This document shows, piece after piece, positions 1 through 10,489 of a stretch of 64,000 bases of DNA. This DNA is from Zymoseptoria tritici IPO323 (taxonomy: Eukaryota; Ascomycota; Dothideomycetes; Mycosphaerellales; Mycosphaerellaceae), in NCBI RefSeq assembly GCF_000219625.1, contig NC_018213.1, positions 1,606,055 to 1,670,054 of the forward strand. The letters run 5' to 3'. Each line of letters opens with the position of its first letter. Within the stretch, counting starts at the first letter, position 1. The notes under the pieces were generated by a model. The model ran no database searches. It was not told the origin of the DNA and saw nothing but the letters and a program-made list of their open reading frames with translations. Position numbers and translations under genes: made by a program.

Positions 1-163
1 TTGGACTTAAGCTAAGTAGAAGAAGACCTCTAATTAGCAGGTATATATTGTTATGTAGAGAGAATCTTAAGTGTAAGATTCTTACTTTAGCTATCTATAT
101 ATAGGAATGCCTTAGCACTAGTTATGTGTACTTTACTAATAGTTAGTCTAATAATCTACAACA
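1..163 (-). repeat. Copia 3' LTR (left copy, truncated by the window)
   Basis: This copy aligns to 13661-13823 almost base for base and ends in ACAACA. Most differences are transitions, as expected from RIP. On the minus strand a short purine tract (complement of CTCCCTTA, 164-171) lies directly inside this LTR, where the polypurine tract of a minus-strand element should be. Confidence 0.9.
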
Positions 164-1239
164 CTCCCTTATTAGTAGCTGTATTATTACGAGCTGTCTA
201 TTACCTAAATATAGTAGGTATTTACCTACTACGTAGCTAATACTCGGCTTTAGCTTATTAAAAAGCATCTTCTTCTAGCTTTTTTATTCCTCTACTTTAT
301 AATCTATACCTCTTATCTATTTAGCTAATTTATTAGCTAATCTATTATTTATCCCTTATAGCTATTAATAATATAATCTATATTACTAACTATAGCTTCT
401 AGAAGAAGAGTAGCTTTCTTTGTTCCTAAGAAAACCTTTTAGTAAGTTATCGATAAAGCAAGAGCTGTTAATAGTAGAGATCTCTTATAGATCTATAAAG
501 ATAGTTCTATAGTATATTAGACTATATATTAACTTATTAGAGGAGAGATAAATAAACACTATAATAAAGTAAATATTAGGGCTTAGGATCCCTTCTCTTT
601 TGTAGCTTGCTTTAATAGATTTATAGCTAAGCTTAATAAGGATCTCCTTATTATAGACCTTATTAATATAGTAATAAAGGAGCTATATAACCTAAGGGAG
701 TAGGCCTTCCTAGTAGAAAACTACCCTAGTCTAATAACTCCTAATCCTTAGGGATTTATATTATACTATAACTAGACTCCTCTTAGCTAAATATTAAGCT
801 CTAATAAGGCAAAGATAAAGTAGTAGTTAGTAGTATAGTATCCTATATATATTCTTCTTAAAATCCCTTCTTCCCTAATAGAAACTAACATTCTCTTAGG
901 CTTTAAATTAAGATTCTAGGGGAATTAGCTTAGTCTTTTAGTAATAGTTTTAGGGGGGTAGGCTATAGGTTCTAGGATATGCTCTAATATTTTTAGATTT
1001 TTATAGAAAAGTTTTCTTTTAGCTAAGTGTTTTTCTTATAGTTTCTTAGATGCTTTTATAGAGGTATATAATTACCTCCTTTCCTTTATATAGATAAGAA
1101 TAAAATAAGTATTCTAAGTATTATACTTCTTAGTTTTATAATAAATAAAATAGTGTAATTCTAAGGAGGGAATCCTTCTTAGGTAGGAATATAAGTATTA
1201 AGGCATAAATTTAAGAGCAATTTCCCTTTTCTTATTAAG

Positions 1240-1310
1240 GGCTAGTTAGTCTAGTAGTATAATTTCTAACTACAAATTAGAAGGTTATAGGTTTAATTCC
1301 TATATTAGCC
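1240..1310 (+). tRNA. tRNA-Cys-like cloverleaf, RIP-mutated
   Basis: A 71-nt cloverleaf can be folded. The 7-bp acceptor is GGCTAGT with ATTAGCC. The anticodon stem is TCTAA/TTAGA with the 7-nt loop CTACAAA, and the T stem is ATAGG/CCTAT with loop TTTAATT. The loop gives anticodon ACA. A G-to-A change in a TG context from the normal GCA would produce it, so the ancestor was probably tRNA-Cys. The T loop (TTTAATT for TTCAATT) shows the same kind of change. The D stem is poor. It lies among RIPed retrotransposon sequence and is probably a dead copy or part of a tRNA-derived insertion. Confidence 0.6.
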
Positions 1311-1313
1311 TCT

Positions 1314-1353
1314 CTTATATGTCTATATTAGCTGCCTAATATAGACATATAAG
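1314..1353. repeat. Perfect 18-bp inverted repeat with 4-nt loop
   Basis: The left arm 1314-1331 and right arm 1336-1353 are exact reverse complements around the loop CTGC. It starts 3 bp after the tRNA-like sequence. A perfect palindrome in heavily mutated surroundings is notable, because both arms would have had to change in step. Confidence 0.8.
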
Positions 1354-1389
1354 TATCTTTTTGCTAGATTTATAGATCTATATATTAGA

Positions 1390-2960
1390 GGATAGTATTT
1401 AGGGATTTTAGTTTTGTTAGACAGTTTATAAGCTACATATCTATCCTTACAAACTCTATCTTAATACTCCCCTTATTATATTATTCTCTATAGTAATAGT
1501 TCCTAAGAGAGATATATCTTAATTTTTTAGAGTTAGTATAGTTTTCTATAAGGCTAATAGCTAATTAATTATCTACTTTAATAAGGATAGTAGAAATGCT
1601 TTTAGCCTAGGTAAAGGGCTAGAGCTTATTAATAAGATTCCTTACCTAATTTACTTCTCTTGTTACCTTAGTAAGAGAGAGGTACTCTGCCTTAGTACTA
1701 GATAGCACTACTTCTTTCTGTAGTTAAGATCTCTAGATAACTAGGCCTCTTACAATTTTAAAGAGCATTCCTAAGGTAGACCTAGATATACTAGGATTAC
1801 TAGTAAAGTTAGAGTCTAAGAATACTTTAATCTAAATTTGCTTCTTAGTTTTCCTATATATAAGGCACTTATTAATTATGCTTGCAATATATTTCTAGAT
1901 ATGTTTAGCTACTTAAATATACAAAGGTCCTAGGTTCTAAAGGAACCTTATATAGTAGTTAATAGCAAAACTAATATCTAGTCTAGTATAGTTTAATAGA
2001 TATTACAGTTCCCTAATAATCTTATTAAAGAGATTATAGTCCTCCTTTGTTCCCTTATCCTAAAGGGGTTTAAGGAGGGTATTAAGGGGGTACTTAACAC
2101 TCTTTGCATTACTAAGACTATATCCTTAAAGTTTGTCTCTAGAATAGTATTCCTAAAAGATAGATATAGAGCTATCTTTCCCTTCCTTTAGGTAAAGTCT
2201 AAGAAAGATATTAGTATTAATAACCTTAATTATATACTTCTGCTCTAATCCCTTAATTAGCTTGTTAATCTTATAGTCTAACTATCTAAAGATCTAGAAG
2301 TTATTTATATAAAGGAAAACAAGGATACCTTTCCCTTAAAAAAGGCAAGCATCGCTAATAGTTCTTATTAGACTAAGCTTTTAGAAAGTATCTATAGCAT
2401 TATAGTACTAGAGAGTAGCTACCTACTTAAGCCTATATAGTCCTTTTTTAATATATATAATATACTTGTAGGCATCTTTCTTAAAGAGATAAGCTCCCTC
2501 TAGTAGCTTAATAAAGATCTGCTTATCTAGGTTTAGATTTAGGAATGCAGTCTTAATATTAACTTGTTTCCTCTTCTAGCTAAAGTTAATTAAGAGGGAT
2601 AGAAGTATTCTCCTTATTATAGCTCTTAGGGTAGGAGTAAAGGTATTAATATAGTTAAGTCCCTTCCTTTATATAAATCCCTTAGCTATCTATTTAGCCT
2701 TATACTTCTTTATAGTTCTATTTAGGAGTATCTTAATCTTAAAGACCTATTTCCCTATAAGAGGGACTCTCCCCTTAGGGAGGGTACTAATAAGTTTCTA
2801 TTTAAGGCATCCTATAGACTTAAGTAACTTAGCTTCTTTAATAATAGCTTTCTCCTATTCCTTATAGTTAGATCTAGAGAGAGCTTCCTTAACTATTTTA
2901 GGATTAGACAGATTAGGATTTGTTACTTTAAGTCCTATCTTCTAGATCTTGCTATAGTCT
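1390..2960 (-). pseudogene. Copia reverse transcriptase and RNase H relic
   Basis: Minus-strand reading shows Copia RT blocks in order. There is a stretch like KQVNIKTAFLN (normally QMDVKTAFLNG) near 2550, GLYRLK near 2430 and FLYINN near 2310 for the YVDD catalytic loop, both Asp codons changed to Asn. RNase H follows at about 1400-1800 with VLSSTKAEY. Many TAG/TAA codons replace Trp and Gln. The D-to-N changes in the catalytic loop alone would abolish activity. Confidence 0.8.
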
Positions 2961-3599
2961 TTTCTTATAACTAATCTTTTACTTCTTAAGAATCTAAATA
3001 TACCTAAGCTTTTAAGACTTGCTTTATTACCTAATTTCTTAGGTCTCTTAGGGCTTCTTCCTACTTTCCTCTTTCCTATAATATAAATGTTTAGGAAAGG
3101 AGTTATAGTATAATCTTAGAGGTCTTCCCTTTTAGGGTAATTCTCTACTAATACTTAATATTATAGCTATATTAATAAGGTATTAGCCTACTCCTAGAAT
3201 CCCTTAGGACTTCCTTAGAATCCTTTAGGACTTCCTATTTCCTTAGAAATATACTCCCCCTAAGTTAGCTAGGAGGCTTCTTTATACTTAATAGCCTTTA
3301 GCTAATTAGGCTTAGACTACTTATATTAGTTATTCTAGGACTATATATCCTAACTTAATATTTGCTCTCCTTAAGATATTAAAAGGGAGGCTTAGTTTCT
3401 CTCTCTCTATATAGTATTAAATATATTCTCTACTTCTTAAAGATAAGAAGTAGTAAGAGGTTAGGTATCTTGCCCTTAGGCATCCTAGCCCTAATCTTAA
3501 TCCTTAGTATAGATAGTATAGACTTTATATTCTATAGTAATAGATTGTATTAGTTGTAAGAAACTCTCCCCCTAAAAGTCTAAGGTAGTAGGTATTATA

Positions 3600-4710
3600 C
3601 TATATACCTTATCCTTATTATATGTTATATAAGGAGAGGTTATAATCTTATACTAAAACCTAATAAGGGCAGATAGTTTAAACTTCTAAACTATATAGTT
3701 AGTTAAAGTATTCTCCTAAAATCCTAAATTTTAGTATTTCTCTACTTTAGGATAGAACTTCTATAAATTAGGTCTCCCCTAATTATATAAATATGCTCTA
3801 TATCTAAATCTCCTAACCTTTGTTAGATTAATATATAAAGTTCTAGTATTAAGATCTTAATTAAATTCCTAAAGAGGAATCTTATTAGTTAATAGGCATA
3901 CTAGCCTATTAGTAAGGAAGATTGCATATATAACTACAAAACTCTAAAGAGGGAGAGGTAGGCTAGAGTTAATTATTATTGCTCTTACCTTATTAAGGAT
4001 AACCTTATTAGATAATTCTACAATTCTATTCTGCTTAGGAGTATAGGGAGCTAAGAAATCCTATCTTAGTTCCTTATTCTCTATAAATATAATTAGATTA
4101 TTATTATTAAACTCTCCTCCTCTATCTAAGAACTAGATCTTAACTATCTTTTTGTACTAGTTAAATATCTTAGTAGTCTATTTCTTAATAATTTGTGCAG
4201 CTTGTAATTTAAGCTTATAGAAGATAGCCTATCTCCTTCTTAACTTTGCATTAGTAATTATAAGAATATACTTGTATCTAAAGATATCTAGTAAAAAGAT
4301 TAGTCTTATAATATTAATATAGACCTTATCTAATAAGGATTAAGGTATTAGTCTTAAAGTTCTTAATACTACTCTCTATAATCTTACAAGCTTATATAGC
4401 TTATAGTGCTTAAGTATAGATATATTAATCTGCTTAAGTCCTTAGACTTAAGCCTTTATTATACTAAGAATCTTATTCCTTATATAGCCTAGTCTCTAGT
4501 GCTATCTTATTATATTAGCCTTAAGTATAGTAAAGGCTAAATAGGACATATTCCTATTAGTTATAGAAGCAACTTTAGTACTCCCCTTAGAAAGAGAGAT
4601 AATTATATTCTAGAGGATTAGAATATTATAAGTAGACTAAACCTTGCCTATCTTCTTATTATTCCTTAGAATGTATAAAGATAGCTTATCTAGGTAGACC
4701 TTATACTTTA
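3600..4710 (-). pseudogene. Copia integrase relic
   Basis: On the minus strand a degenerate zinc-binding head (RLGYIRNK and a following CKLY-like segment, about 4370-4520) precedes the catalytic core. The core shows FLDRGGEFNN and the downstream GIAR/E-type segment TPKQNRIVELSN near 4040-4060. The order head, core, RT matches Copia rather than Gypsy. TAG/TAA stops are frequent. Confidence 0.8.
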
Positions 4711-4719
4711 GCTAGAGAG

Positions 4720-5378
4720 TCTCTACTAAGATAAGGTTATAATTAGAGTTAGGAGAGTATAATATATCTTGCAAGGTAATGTTTAACTTATTCCCCTTAT
4801 ACTTTATTATAATCCTTATACTTCCTAAGTATATAACTATACTTTGTCTAATAGCTTAAGAAAACCTAATTAGGGTTTCTAAGGGTTTAAGGTCTAAGAA
4901 CTAGGACTTATTATTAAAGAAGTAGTATAATATATTAGAATCTTAGATAATAGTATTACTCCTTTATATTCTAGTAGTAGTAATTACTACTCCTATAAAT
5001 AAGCTATCTAAATTAGAGCCTAAGCCTATATTAGAAGAGGAGATAGGCTTAATTACTATAGTATCCTTTCCTCCCTTCTTATTATATCTCTTGCTCTTAT
5101 CTTAGGACTTCTTCTTATCCTTATTAGATCTTCCTTTTCCTTTATATACCTAGGACTTTAGGGCCTTATTAGGGTACTTCTTAAAGCAATTTGCATTTAT
5201 ATAGATATAATAGGTATACTTAGTATACTAATTATTATCTACTGCAGCACCCCTAAATCCTCTTGCTATCCTCTATATCTATAGAGGAGGTTCCTTAATT
5301 AATAAGGTAATTAGCTCTTTAAGAGTTATGTTCTTAATATAATAGGATTGTCTTTAGCTTCTTAGGTATTTTAGATAG
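4720..5378 (-). pseudogene. Copia gag C-terminal part and protease region relic
   Basis: The minus-strand frame contains NITLKELITLLIKE (about 5290-5340), a typical Copia gag segment, followed by a degenerate basic and nucleocapsid-like stretch and then the protease region. It is separated from the rest of gag (12859-13635) by the Gypsy insertion, whose TAGAG duplication occupies 5379-5383 and 12854-12858. Confidence 0.65.
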
Positions 5379-5383
5379 TAGAG

Positions 5384-5555
5384 TGTCACGGAGGGACTCG
5401 GTAGACAGGTGTAAGAGCAATGATCAAAGGTAAAGACTCATTATATGGTGTCTAGACTAAGAGGTAGCTAGGAAAGCAGTCGAGGTAGGCAGACTGCAAC
5501 GGAAGGGAGCGGGAGCGGGATTAGGTAAGCGGCTGGCGGAGCCAGGTCCGTAACA
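5384..5555 (-). repeat. Gypsy 1 3' LTR
   Basis: 172 bp, starting TGTCACGG and ending GTAACA on the plus strand. It matches 12682-12853 except for four transitions. One pair falls in the short segment proposed to pair with the primer site, which is mutated here but intact in the other LTR. Confidence 0.95.
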
Positions 5556-5573
5556 GTACCCCCCCCCTTTAAA
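5556..5573 (-). other. Gypsy 1 polypurine tract
   Basis: On the minus strand a run of AAAG-type purines and nine G residues lies three bases from the 3' LTR edge. This is the expected position and composition for the plus-strand primer of the element. Confidence 0.75.
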
Positions 5574-5879
5574 GAACGGAGCTCTAGCGACGTGAAAGAA
5601 ACAAAAACTGAAGCAAGAAAACAGCTGAAATGAACTTGCCTTCAGACAGGGTCGGAGGAGTCGAAGCGCAGCGGTGTAGCGCGAACGCAACTCTCGAACG
5701 AGCAACAGTTATTATAGCGGCGGTAAGGATGTCCTTTAGCGAAGCTCGCTGCATGCATGCAATAGATCGGTGCCCTAGGCGTGCGGTTAAGCTCCAGAAC
5801 ATTTATGCCATAGTCTGTGAAGCCGGAGGCGATGCTTATTATTACTGCAAGTCCGTGCTCTGGCGTTAAAGTTAAGTTG

Positions 5880-7640
5880 GAAGCAGCGGGCGGCATTGGC
5901 TTTTAAGGGTATCGCGCGTAGAAGGCGGCGACGACCTCTTTACTGCCTAGTAGCAAGTTATGCTATGGTTGTTCTGTGATTGTGCCTCTATACTACTGGA
6001 CCTTGTAGTAAACCTTCTTGTATTTGATGCGGCTGTCTAGCACTGCGGTAACCTCCTATTTAGTGCTTTTAACACCTTCTCTTTTAATAACCAGTGGTGG
6101 TGCGTCCGAGGGTCTCGATGGGCGTTAACTAGCAAGGGGATCGGTGGCCGCTGTACGCAGCAGGCTGATATAGAAGGTGTCGAAGATTTTTATAGTCGAG
6201 GGAAGGTCGAGCTTGTATGCGCGGCGGCCGACTAGCTTGACGACAGGGAAGGGTCCGATCTATTTGTCGTCGAGCTTCTTTGCTGGTCGGTCGGTCTTAA
6301 GGTAGTGTGTGTTAAGATACACGAGCTGGCCTTTAGTAAACACTGGCGGTGGTTCTCGTAAGCGATTCGCGCTGTCGGTAGTTCGGGCTTGCGTAAAAGC
6401 ATATTTAGCGCGTAGGTCGTCAAGAATGGTCTACGCGAATTCAGTAGTTGCAGCAATGTTGTCTGCGATGTCGTCCGCAGAGTTAATTAACTTGCGCGCA
6501 GCGGCTGAGGACTGTGGCTTTAGTAAAAGCTCGATACCTAACCTTAGATAGCGACCGGTGTTTGCGAAGAATGGTGTTATACCGGTAGATGCCGTATAGT
6601 TGTTTAGAGCGAACTGCGCTATTGGCAGGAACGAGACCCAGTTGTCCTGAAGGTGCGTGACATACGCGCGCAAGTATTGTTCGAGGGTCTGGTTCGTGCG
6701 TTCGGATTAACTATTAGTCTTAGGATAGAAGGCTGTAGACAAATTCTGTGTAATGCCAAGCCTTGCGCACAGACGTTGGAAAAATGCGCTCGTAAACTAA
6801 GAGCCTCTGTCCGAGACGATAACATTAGGGTATCCGTAGTGTAGATAGACATACTTAAAGAAGAGGTTTGCTGCGTTCTTAGCTAAGAGGTCGTTAGTCG
6901 GAATAAGGTGGACTTCTTTAGTTAATATGTCTGTTACCGTAAGGATGTTCTTATGCAAGATGCTAGTCTCGGGGTCTCTGCTTAGAGGAAGGTCTACGAT
7001 ATAGTTAACAGCGATCTGCGACTATAGTAAGGCTGGCGTAGGCATTAACGAGAGGGTGCCTTAGTATAGGCGACGGGATAGCTTGGAGCGAGTGCATGCG
7101 CAATTCCGCACGTAGCGCGCAACATTACTGCTTATTCCTGTCTAGTAAACAAGCTATCTGCGGAGTAGTTCGTACGTGCGAGCTGGACCTTAGTAGCTAG
7201 CTAGTGTTGGATTATAGCATTGCTAGATGGCCTTTATGCGAATGTTCTTGTAATCAGGGATCCATATTAAATCGTTGACAAACAGGCGACCGTCCTTCTA
7301 GCAGCAATCTTGCGCTGCCAGCTTCTGTAACTTCAGCTATGGTAAGGGAGTGTTAGTTTCTAGGGCGCTGGCGACGACTTTGAATGTCGCTTTAAGGCCC
7401 TTGTATGCCTTATCTAGTTCTTGAGCGAATGTGAGCTCCTGCGTAGGCACTGGGACTAAAACTCCTCCATCTTCCTCGTCGTCGCTGTCGCAGACAGAGG
7501 GCGGTTGGTAGTTGCCGGTTAGTCTCGGAGAAAGCGGAACGCCTTCGTCGCTGTTGTCATCTTCCTCGTCCCCGGGCATGGGAACAAAGTCAGGCTCGCA
7601 CTGCATAGCGTAGTTAAGAACGATGTTAAGGTTGTCGGGT
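5880..7640 (-). pseudogene. Gypsy 1 integrase with C-terminal chromodomain, broken
   Basis: The minus-strand reading shows the integrase core with VDLPLSRDP (about 6985), VIVSDRGS (about 6810) and SERTNQTLEQ (about 6680), which supply the DDE residues. After it come VSFLPIAQFALNN and a GPF/Y-like IGPFPVVKLVGRRAYKL. At the end (about 5890-6055) EVTAVLDSRI...YYKVQ and KEVVAAFYARYP form a chromodomain whose Trp codons are now TAG. Chromodomains in this position direct chromoviruses to heterochromatin. It is broken by several TAG codons. Confidence 0.85.
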
Positions 7641-7649
7641 TTGAGCACC

Positions 7650-8170
7650 GTCTGTAACTAGTGCTAGATGCGTGGATCGTTAGTACTATCGGGGAGATTC
7701 TGCGACAGGCGCGTGAATGCATCTAGCTTCGTGCCTAGGTTTCCTAGCCTGTACGTGATCTTAAAGTTAAATTAAGCAAGAAACTCTGCCTAGCGAGCTT
7801 GGCGACGATTAAGCTGCTTAGTTTCTATAAACCATTCGAGGTTCTTGTAATCCGAGAGAACCTTAGTGTCTAAGCCTGCAAGCTCGGGAGTCCACTCCTT
7901 AAAGCACTTAACGATAGCAAGGAGCTCCTTGTCGTAGATATCGTAGTTGACTTTATGCACGCTTATCTTCTTTAAGAAGAACGCGATAGGGCGAAGGATG
8001 CTATTAGCTCCTATCTGTAAAAGAACCCCTGCTGTAACCTAGTCTGATGCGTCTGTTTCAAGCCAGACCTAAAGCGCAGGGTTAAAGTGTGCAAGAATTG
8101 GTACGGTTATAAAGCGTTCCTTAAGAAGGCGGAAGCTGGTGTTACAAGTGGGTAACTATTCGAATTTAAC
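7650..8170 (-). pseudogene. Gypsy 1 RNase H region
   Basis: Minus-strand translation contains WLETDASD (first catalytic Asp), [23 protein letters not shown] (catalytic Glu region) and [11 protein letters not shown], spaced as in Gypsy RNase H. The HxN-type Asp segment reads SDYKNL, so a His is already changed to Tyr. Few stops are present, so this is one of the better preserved parts. Confidence 0.8.
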
Positions 8171-8672
8171 TAACTTCTTAGTTAGGGCGACTATTAGTGC
8201 GACGATTAATAAGAAGTTCTTAATAAACCTGCGGTAGAAGCCAGCGAAACCAAGAAAAGCAAGGACGTCCTTGACATTAGACGGAGCTTCCCATAACTAG
8301 ACTGCTTCGACTTTGGCTAGGTCCATTTCTAGGCCCTCGGTCGTAACGATAAGGCCGAGGTATTTAACACGTTGCACGCTGAACTCGCACTTGTTAATGT
8401 CGACAGGAAGGCCGGCATCTATCAGCTTGCAGAGTACAGTGCGGACATGGAGCTAATGTTCCTCTAGGGTATCGCTGTAGATTAGCAGGTTATCGAGGTA
8501 GACAGTAACGAAATTGTTAAGATGCTCCTTTACAAGGTTTCTAGCGGACTCGCTGCGTCCAAGTATGTGCACGAGGTAGAGCTAGTAAGCTAATAGATTA
8601 GCCCGTTTCTAGGCTACCTAATAGGTAGGCGTTTTAGCCGATTGGAAAGAGCGGTTGAATCTGGCTTTGAAT

Positions 8673-8781
8673 GTCGCGGGTTCAATTCCTTCTCTTTTTG
8701 CCCCGTCGAATCGTACTGTCCCAACCTTTATAGATTGCGACGGTACGACGGGGCAAAAAGAGAAGGAATTGAACCCGCGAC
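8673..8781. repeat. 36-bp perfect inverted repeat carrying a tRNA B-box-like motif
   Basis: Arms 8673-8708 and 8746-8781 are exact reverse complements separated by 37 bp. Each arm contains GGGTTCAATTCC, close to the tRNA T-arm/B-box consensus, followed by TTCTCTTTTTG and CCCCGTCG. The transcript would fold into a long hairpin. Confidence 0.85.
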
Positions 8782-8806
8782 CTTTCGATTACGACGGTTG
8801 CGACGT

Positions 8807-8997
8807 TGCGATAATGCGACAATGCGACGATGCGACAATGCGACAATGCGACGATGCGACAATGCAATGCCTCTTTTTTTCTTCTGCCGCAGAAGCACGG
8901 TAAGGGAGCTTACCTTGCCCGAGGTAACAATGCGACATTGCGACGGTGCGAGAATACGACGATGCGAGAGAATGCGAGAATGCGACGATGCGAGGGA
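8807..8997. repeat. Two arrays of an 8-bp unit (ATGCGACA / ATGCGACG)
   Basis: The first array (about 8811-8866) has seven near-perfect copies alternating GCGACAAT and GCGACGAT. The second (about 8927-8996) is more diverged and includes GAGAAT variants. An 8-bp period is out of phase with codons, so it is not coding. Confidence 0.85.
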
Positions 8998-10076
8998 CTA
9001 ATTAAAAGTGAGCTTTGATGGACCCCTCTTTTTGTTAGGAAAACCAATCAAAACAGACCTTTGAAAGATCCCTGTCGGTGGAAGAAGACGGCTGCAGTCT
9101 TTCATAAAATGGCACTCGTACCTCGTGCAATAATATCGTTCATGTAGCGCTGGAACGAGCTAGGCCTATTGCATAGCCCGAAGGGCAGCACTTTGTACTC
9201 GTACAGGCCGTATCGGGTAATGAAGGCGGTCATCTATTTATCGCCCTTGCGAATGCGCAGGTTGTTAAAGGCTGCAACGACGTCGAGCTTAGTGTAAAAC
9301 TTGGCCTTGCACAGCCGGTCGAGTGTCTCCTTAAGGAGCGGTATTAGGTACCTGTCCTTAATAGTAAGGGCGTTTAATGCACGGTAATTAACACAGACTC
9401 TTAAACCGCCGCCTAGTTTAGCAACGATAAGGACTAGTGACGCGCAGCGAGAGCTAGACTTCTGAATAGTGCCCTTCGCTGTTTCTTCGTCGATATATTT
9501 CTTCACGACAGCCAGCTGTGTAGCGCTCATCGCGTATAACTTCTTGTAGGGCACCTGAGCGTCAGGCTTGAGGTTGATCGCATAGTCAGCTAGGCCATAC
9601 TTTAAGACCTTAAACTCGGATTTGTGCTTAAACGCATTAACCAGGTTATGCAGGTATTCCGGGAGTTTGGATTTGGGGTCTGTTTTCCCTAATGTATCTA
9701 TAAAGCGCTTAACATCCTCAGGTGTCAGTACGTAGACGTAATGGTCGTCTTCTGGTAATAGATCTTCAGGCCAGAGGACGAAAACATTGTCACCCTTCTC
9801 GGGTTGTTTCTGTGCGCGACGCGCGAATGCATATGCAGCTGCGGCGCTAATTATGCAGATATCGTGTAATTTATCAGGTTCGACGGGCCTGGCTTTTTCA
9901 TAGCTGTCGACTGCAACAAGCAATAGTTGGCTGTGGTAGTTGTGTTGCTTGCAGCAAGTGTCCGAGTTAAAGTGGATCGTGCGATTCTTGAAGGAAATCT
10001 GAGGGTCGTGGGTCCCTAGCTATGACATTCCTAAGACGATGTCATATTAGCCGAGGTCCGTAATATAGTAAAGGGA

Positions 10077-10313
10077 CTAGTCGGTGTGACCACCAATAGT
10101 CAACGTAACCATTGCAGCTGAGTCCAGTGTTTTTAGTGTACTATCGGCTAGGCGGAGCCGTTCTAGTTGTTTAAGGGGAATAATAGGTATCTTGTGTGCG
10201 CGTACAAAACGGGGGTCGATGAACAATAAGGAGGCTCCACTGTCGATAAGGGAGCGTGCTTTTGATATGATAATTAATAGATTGTGGCTATGTACTTTGC
10301 CGTTACAAACCAA
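10077..10313 (-). pseudogene. Gypsy 1 retropepsin-like protease segment
   Basis: An open frame of 78 codons contains ARSLIDSGASLLFID, the DSG/A active-site loop of retrotransposon aspartic proteases, followed by beta-strand-like hydrophobic segments and VTLTIGGH. It lies between the gag zinc-knuckle region (about 10650) and the RT. The active-site Asp is intact, but the frame is closed on both sides. Confidence 0.75.
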
Positions 10314-10489
10314 CTATGCGCCCTTGTAGGGTGTATCTGTATCGGGGGATAGCTCGCACAGTGTATGCTCTGTTTCTGTCCATCTTATCTTAGGTAGGAT
10401 CCTTATGTTGCTTTTGTAGTTATTGTTCATGTCCGTAATATACTTGTGAATTAGCTCAAGACTGCGGCTTAAGTCTGAGCCTGCGCATT

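Larger units (their letters stand above)
172..1385. other. Copia 3' internal region without readable coding
   Basis: AT-rich sequence between the 3' LTR and the RNase H relic. Stops are dense in all frames. It holds the tRNA-Cys-like cloverleaf and hairpin described separately. It may include a second insertion, but no boundary could be found. Confidence 0.5.
8540..9129. mobile_element. Small unclassified insertion inside the Gypsy 1 RT, with tRNA-like and foldback parts
   Basis: RT coding stops near 9125 and resumes near 8540. The intervening sequence encodes nothing recognisable. It holds a tRNA A-box-like TAGCCGATTGG (8634-8644), a B-box-like GGTTCAATTCC (8679-8689), a 36-bp perfect inverted repeat and two arrays of an 8-bp unit. 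An 11-bp inverted pair (TGCACGAGGTA at 8568-8578, its complement at 9119-9129) lies near the edges. It could be a tRNA-derived SINE-like foldback or a MITE. The exact borders and any target duplication are unresolved. Confidence 0.55.
8440..9923 (-). pseudogene. Gypsy 1 reverse transcriptase, interrupted by an insertion
   Basis: The N-terminal half is open at 9234-9923. It shows VCVNYRALNALT, FYTKLDVVAAFNNLRI (first catalytic Asp), and after one TAG for Trp it continues [18 protein letters not shown] and [10 protein letters not shown] to about 9125. The second half resumes near 8540 with NNFVTVYLDNLLIYSDT, where the YLDD box has become YLDN. About 570 bp of unrelated sequence separates the halves. 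The insertion and the lost Asp both inactivate it. Confidence 0.85.

Noticed and set aside
8807..8997. CRISPR-like array
   Set aside because: The unit is 8 bp with no spacers, in a eukaryotic retrotransposon. It is a simple tandem repeat.
8642..9018. 119- and 62-codon frames over the 8-bp repeats
   Set aside because: The repeat unit is not a multiple of three, so open frames here are accidental.
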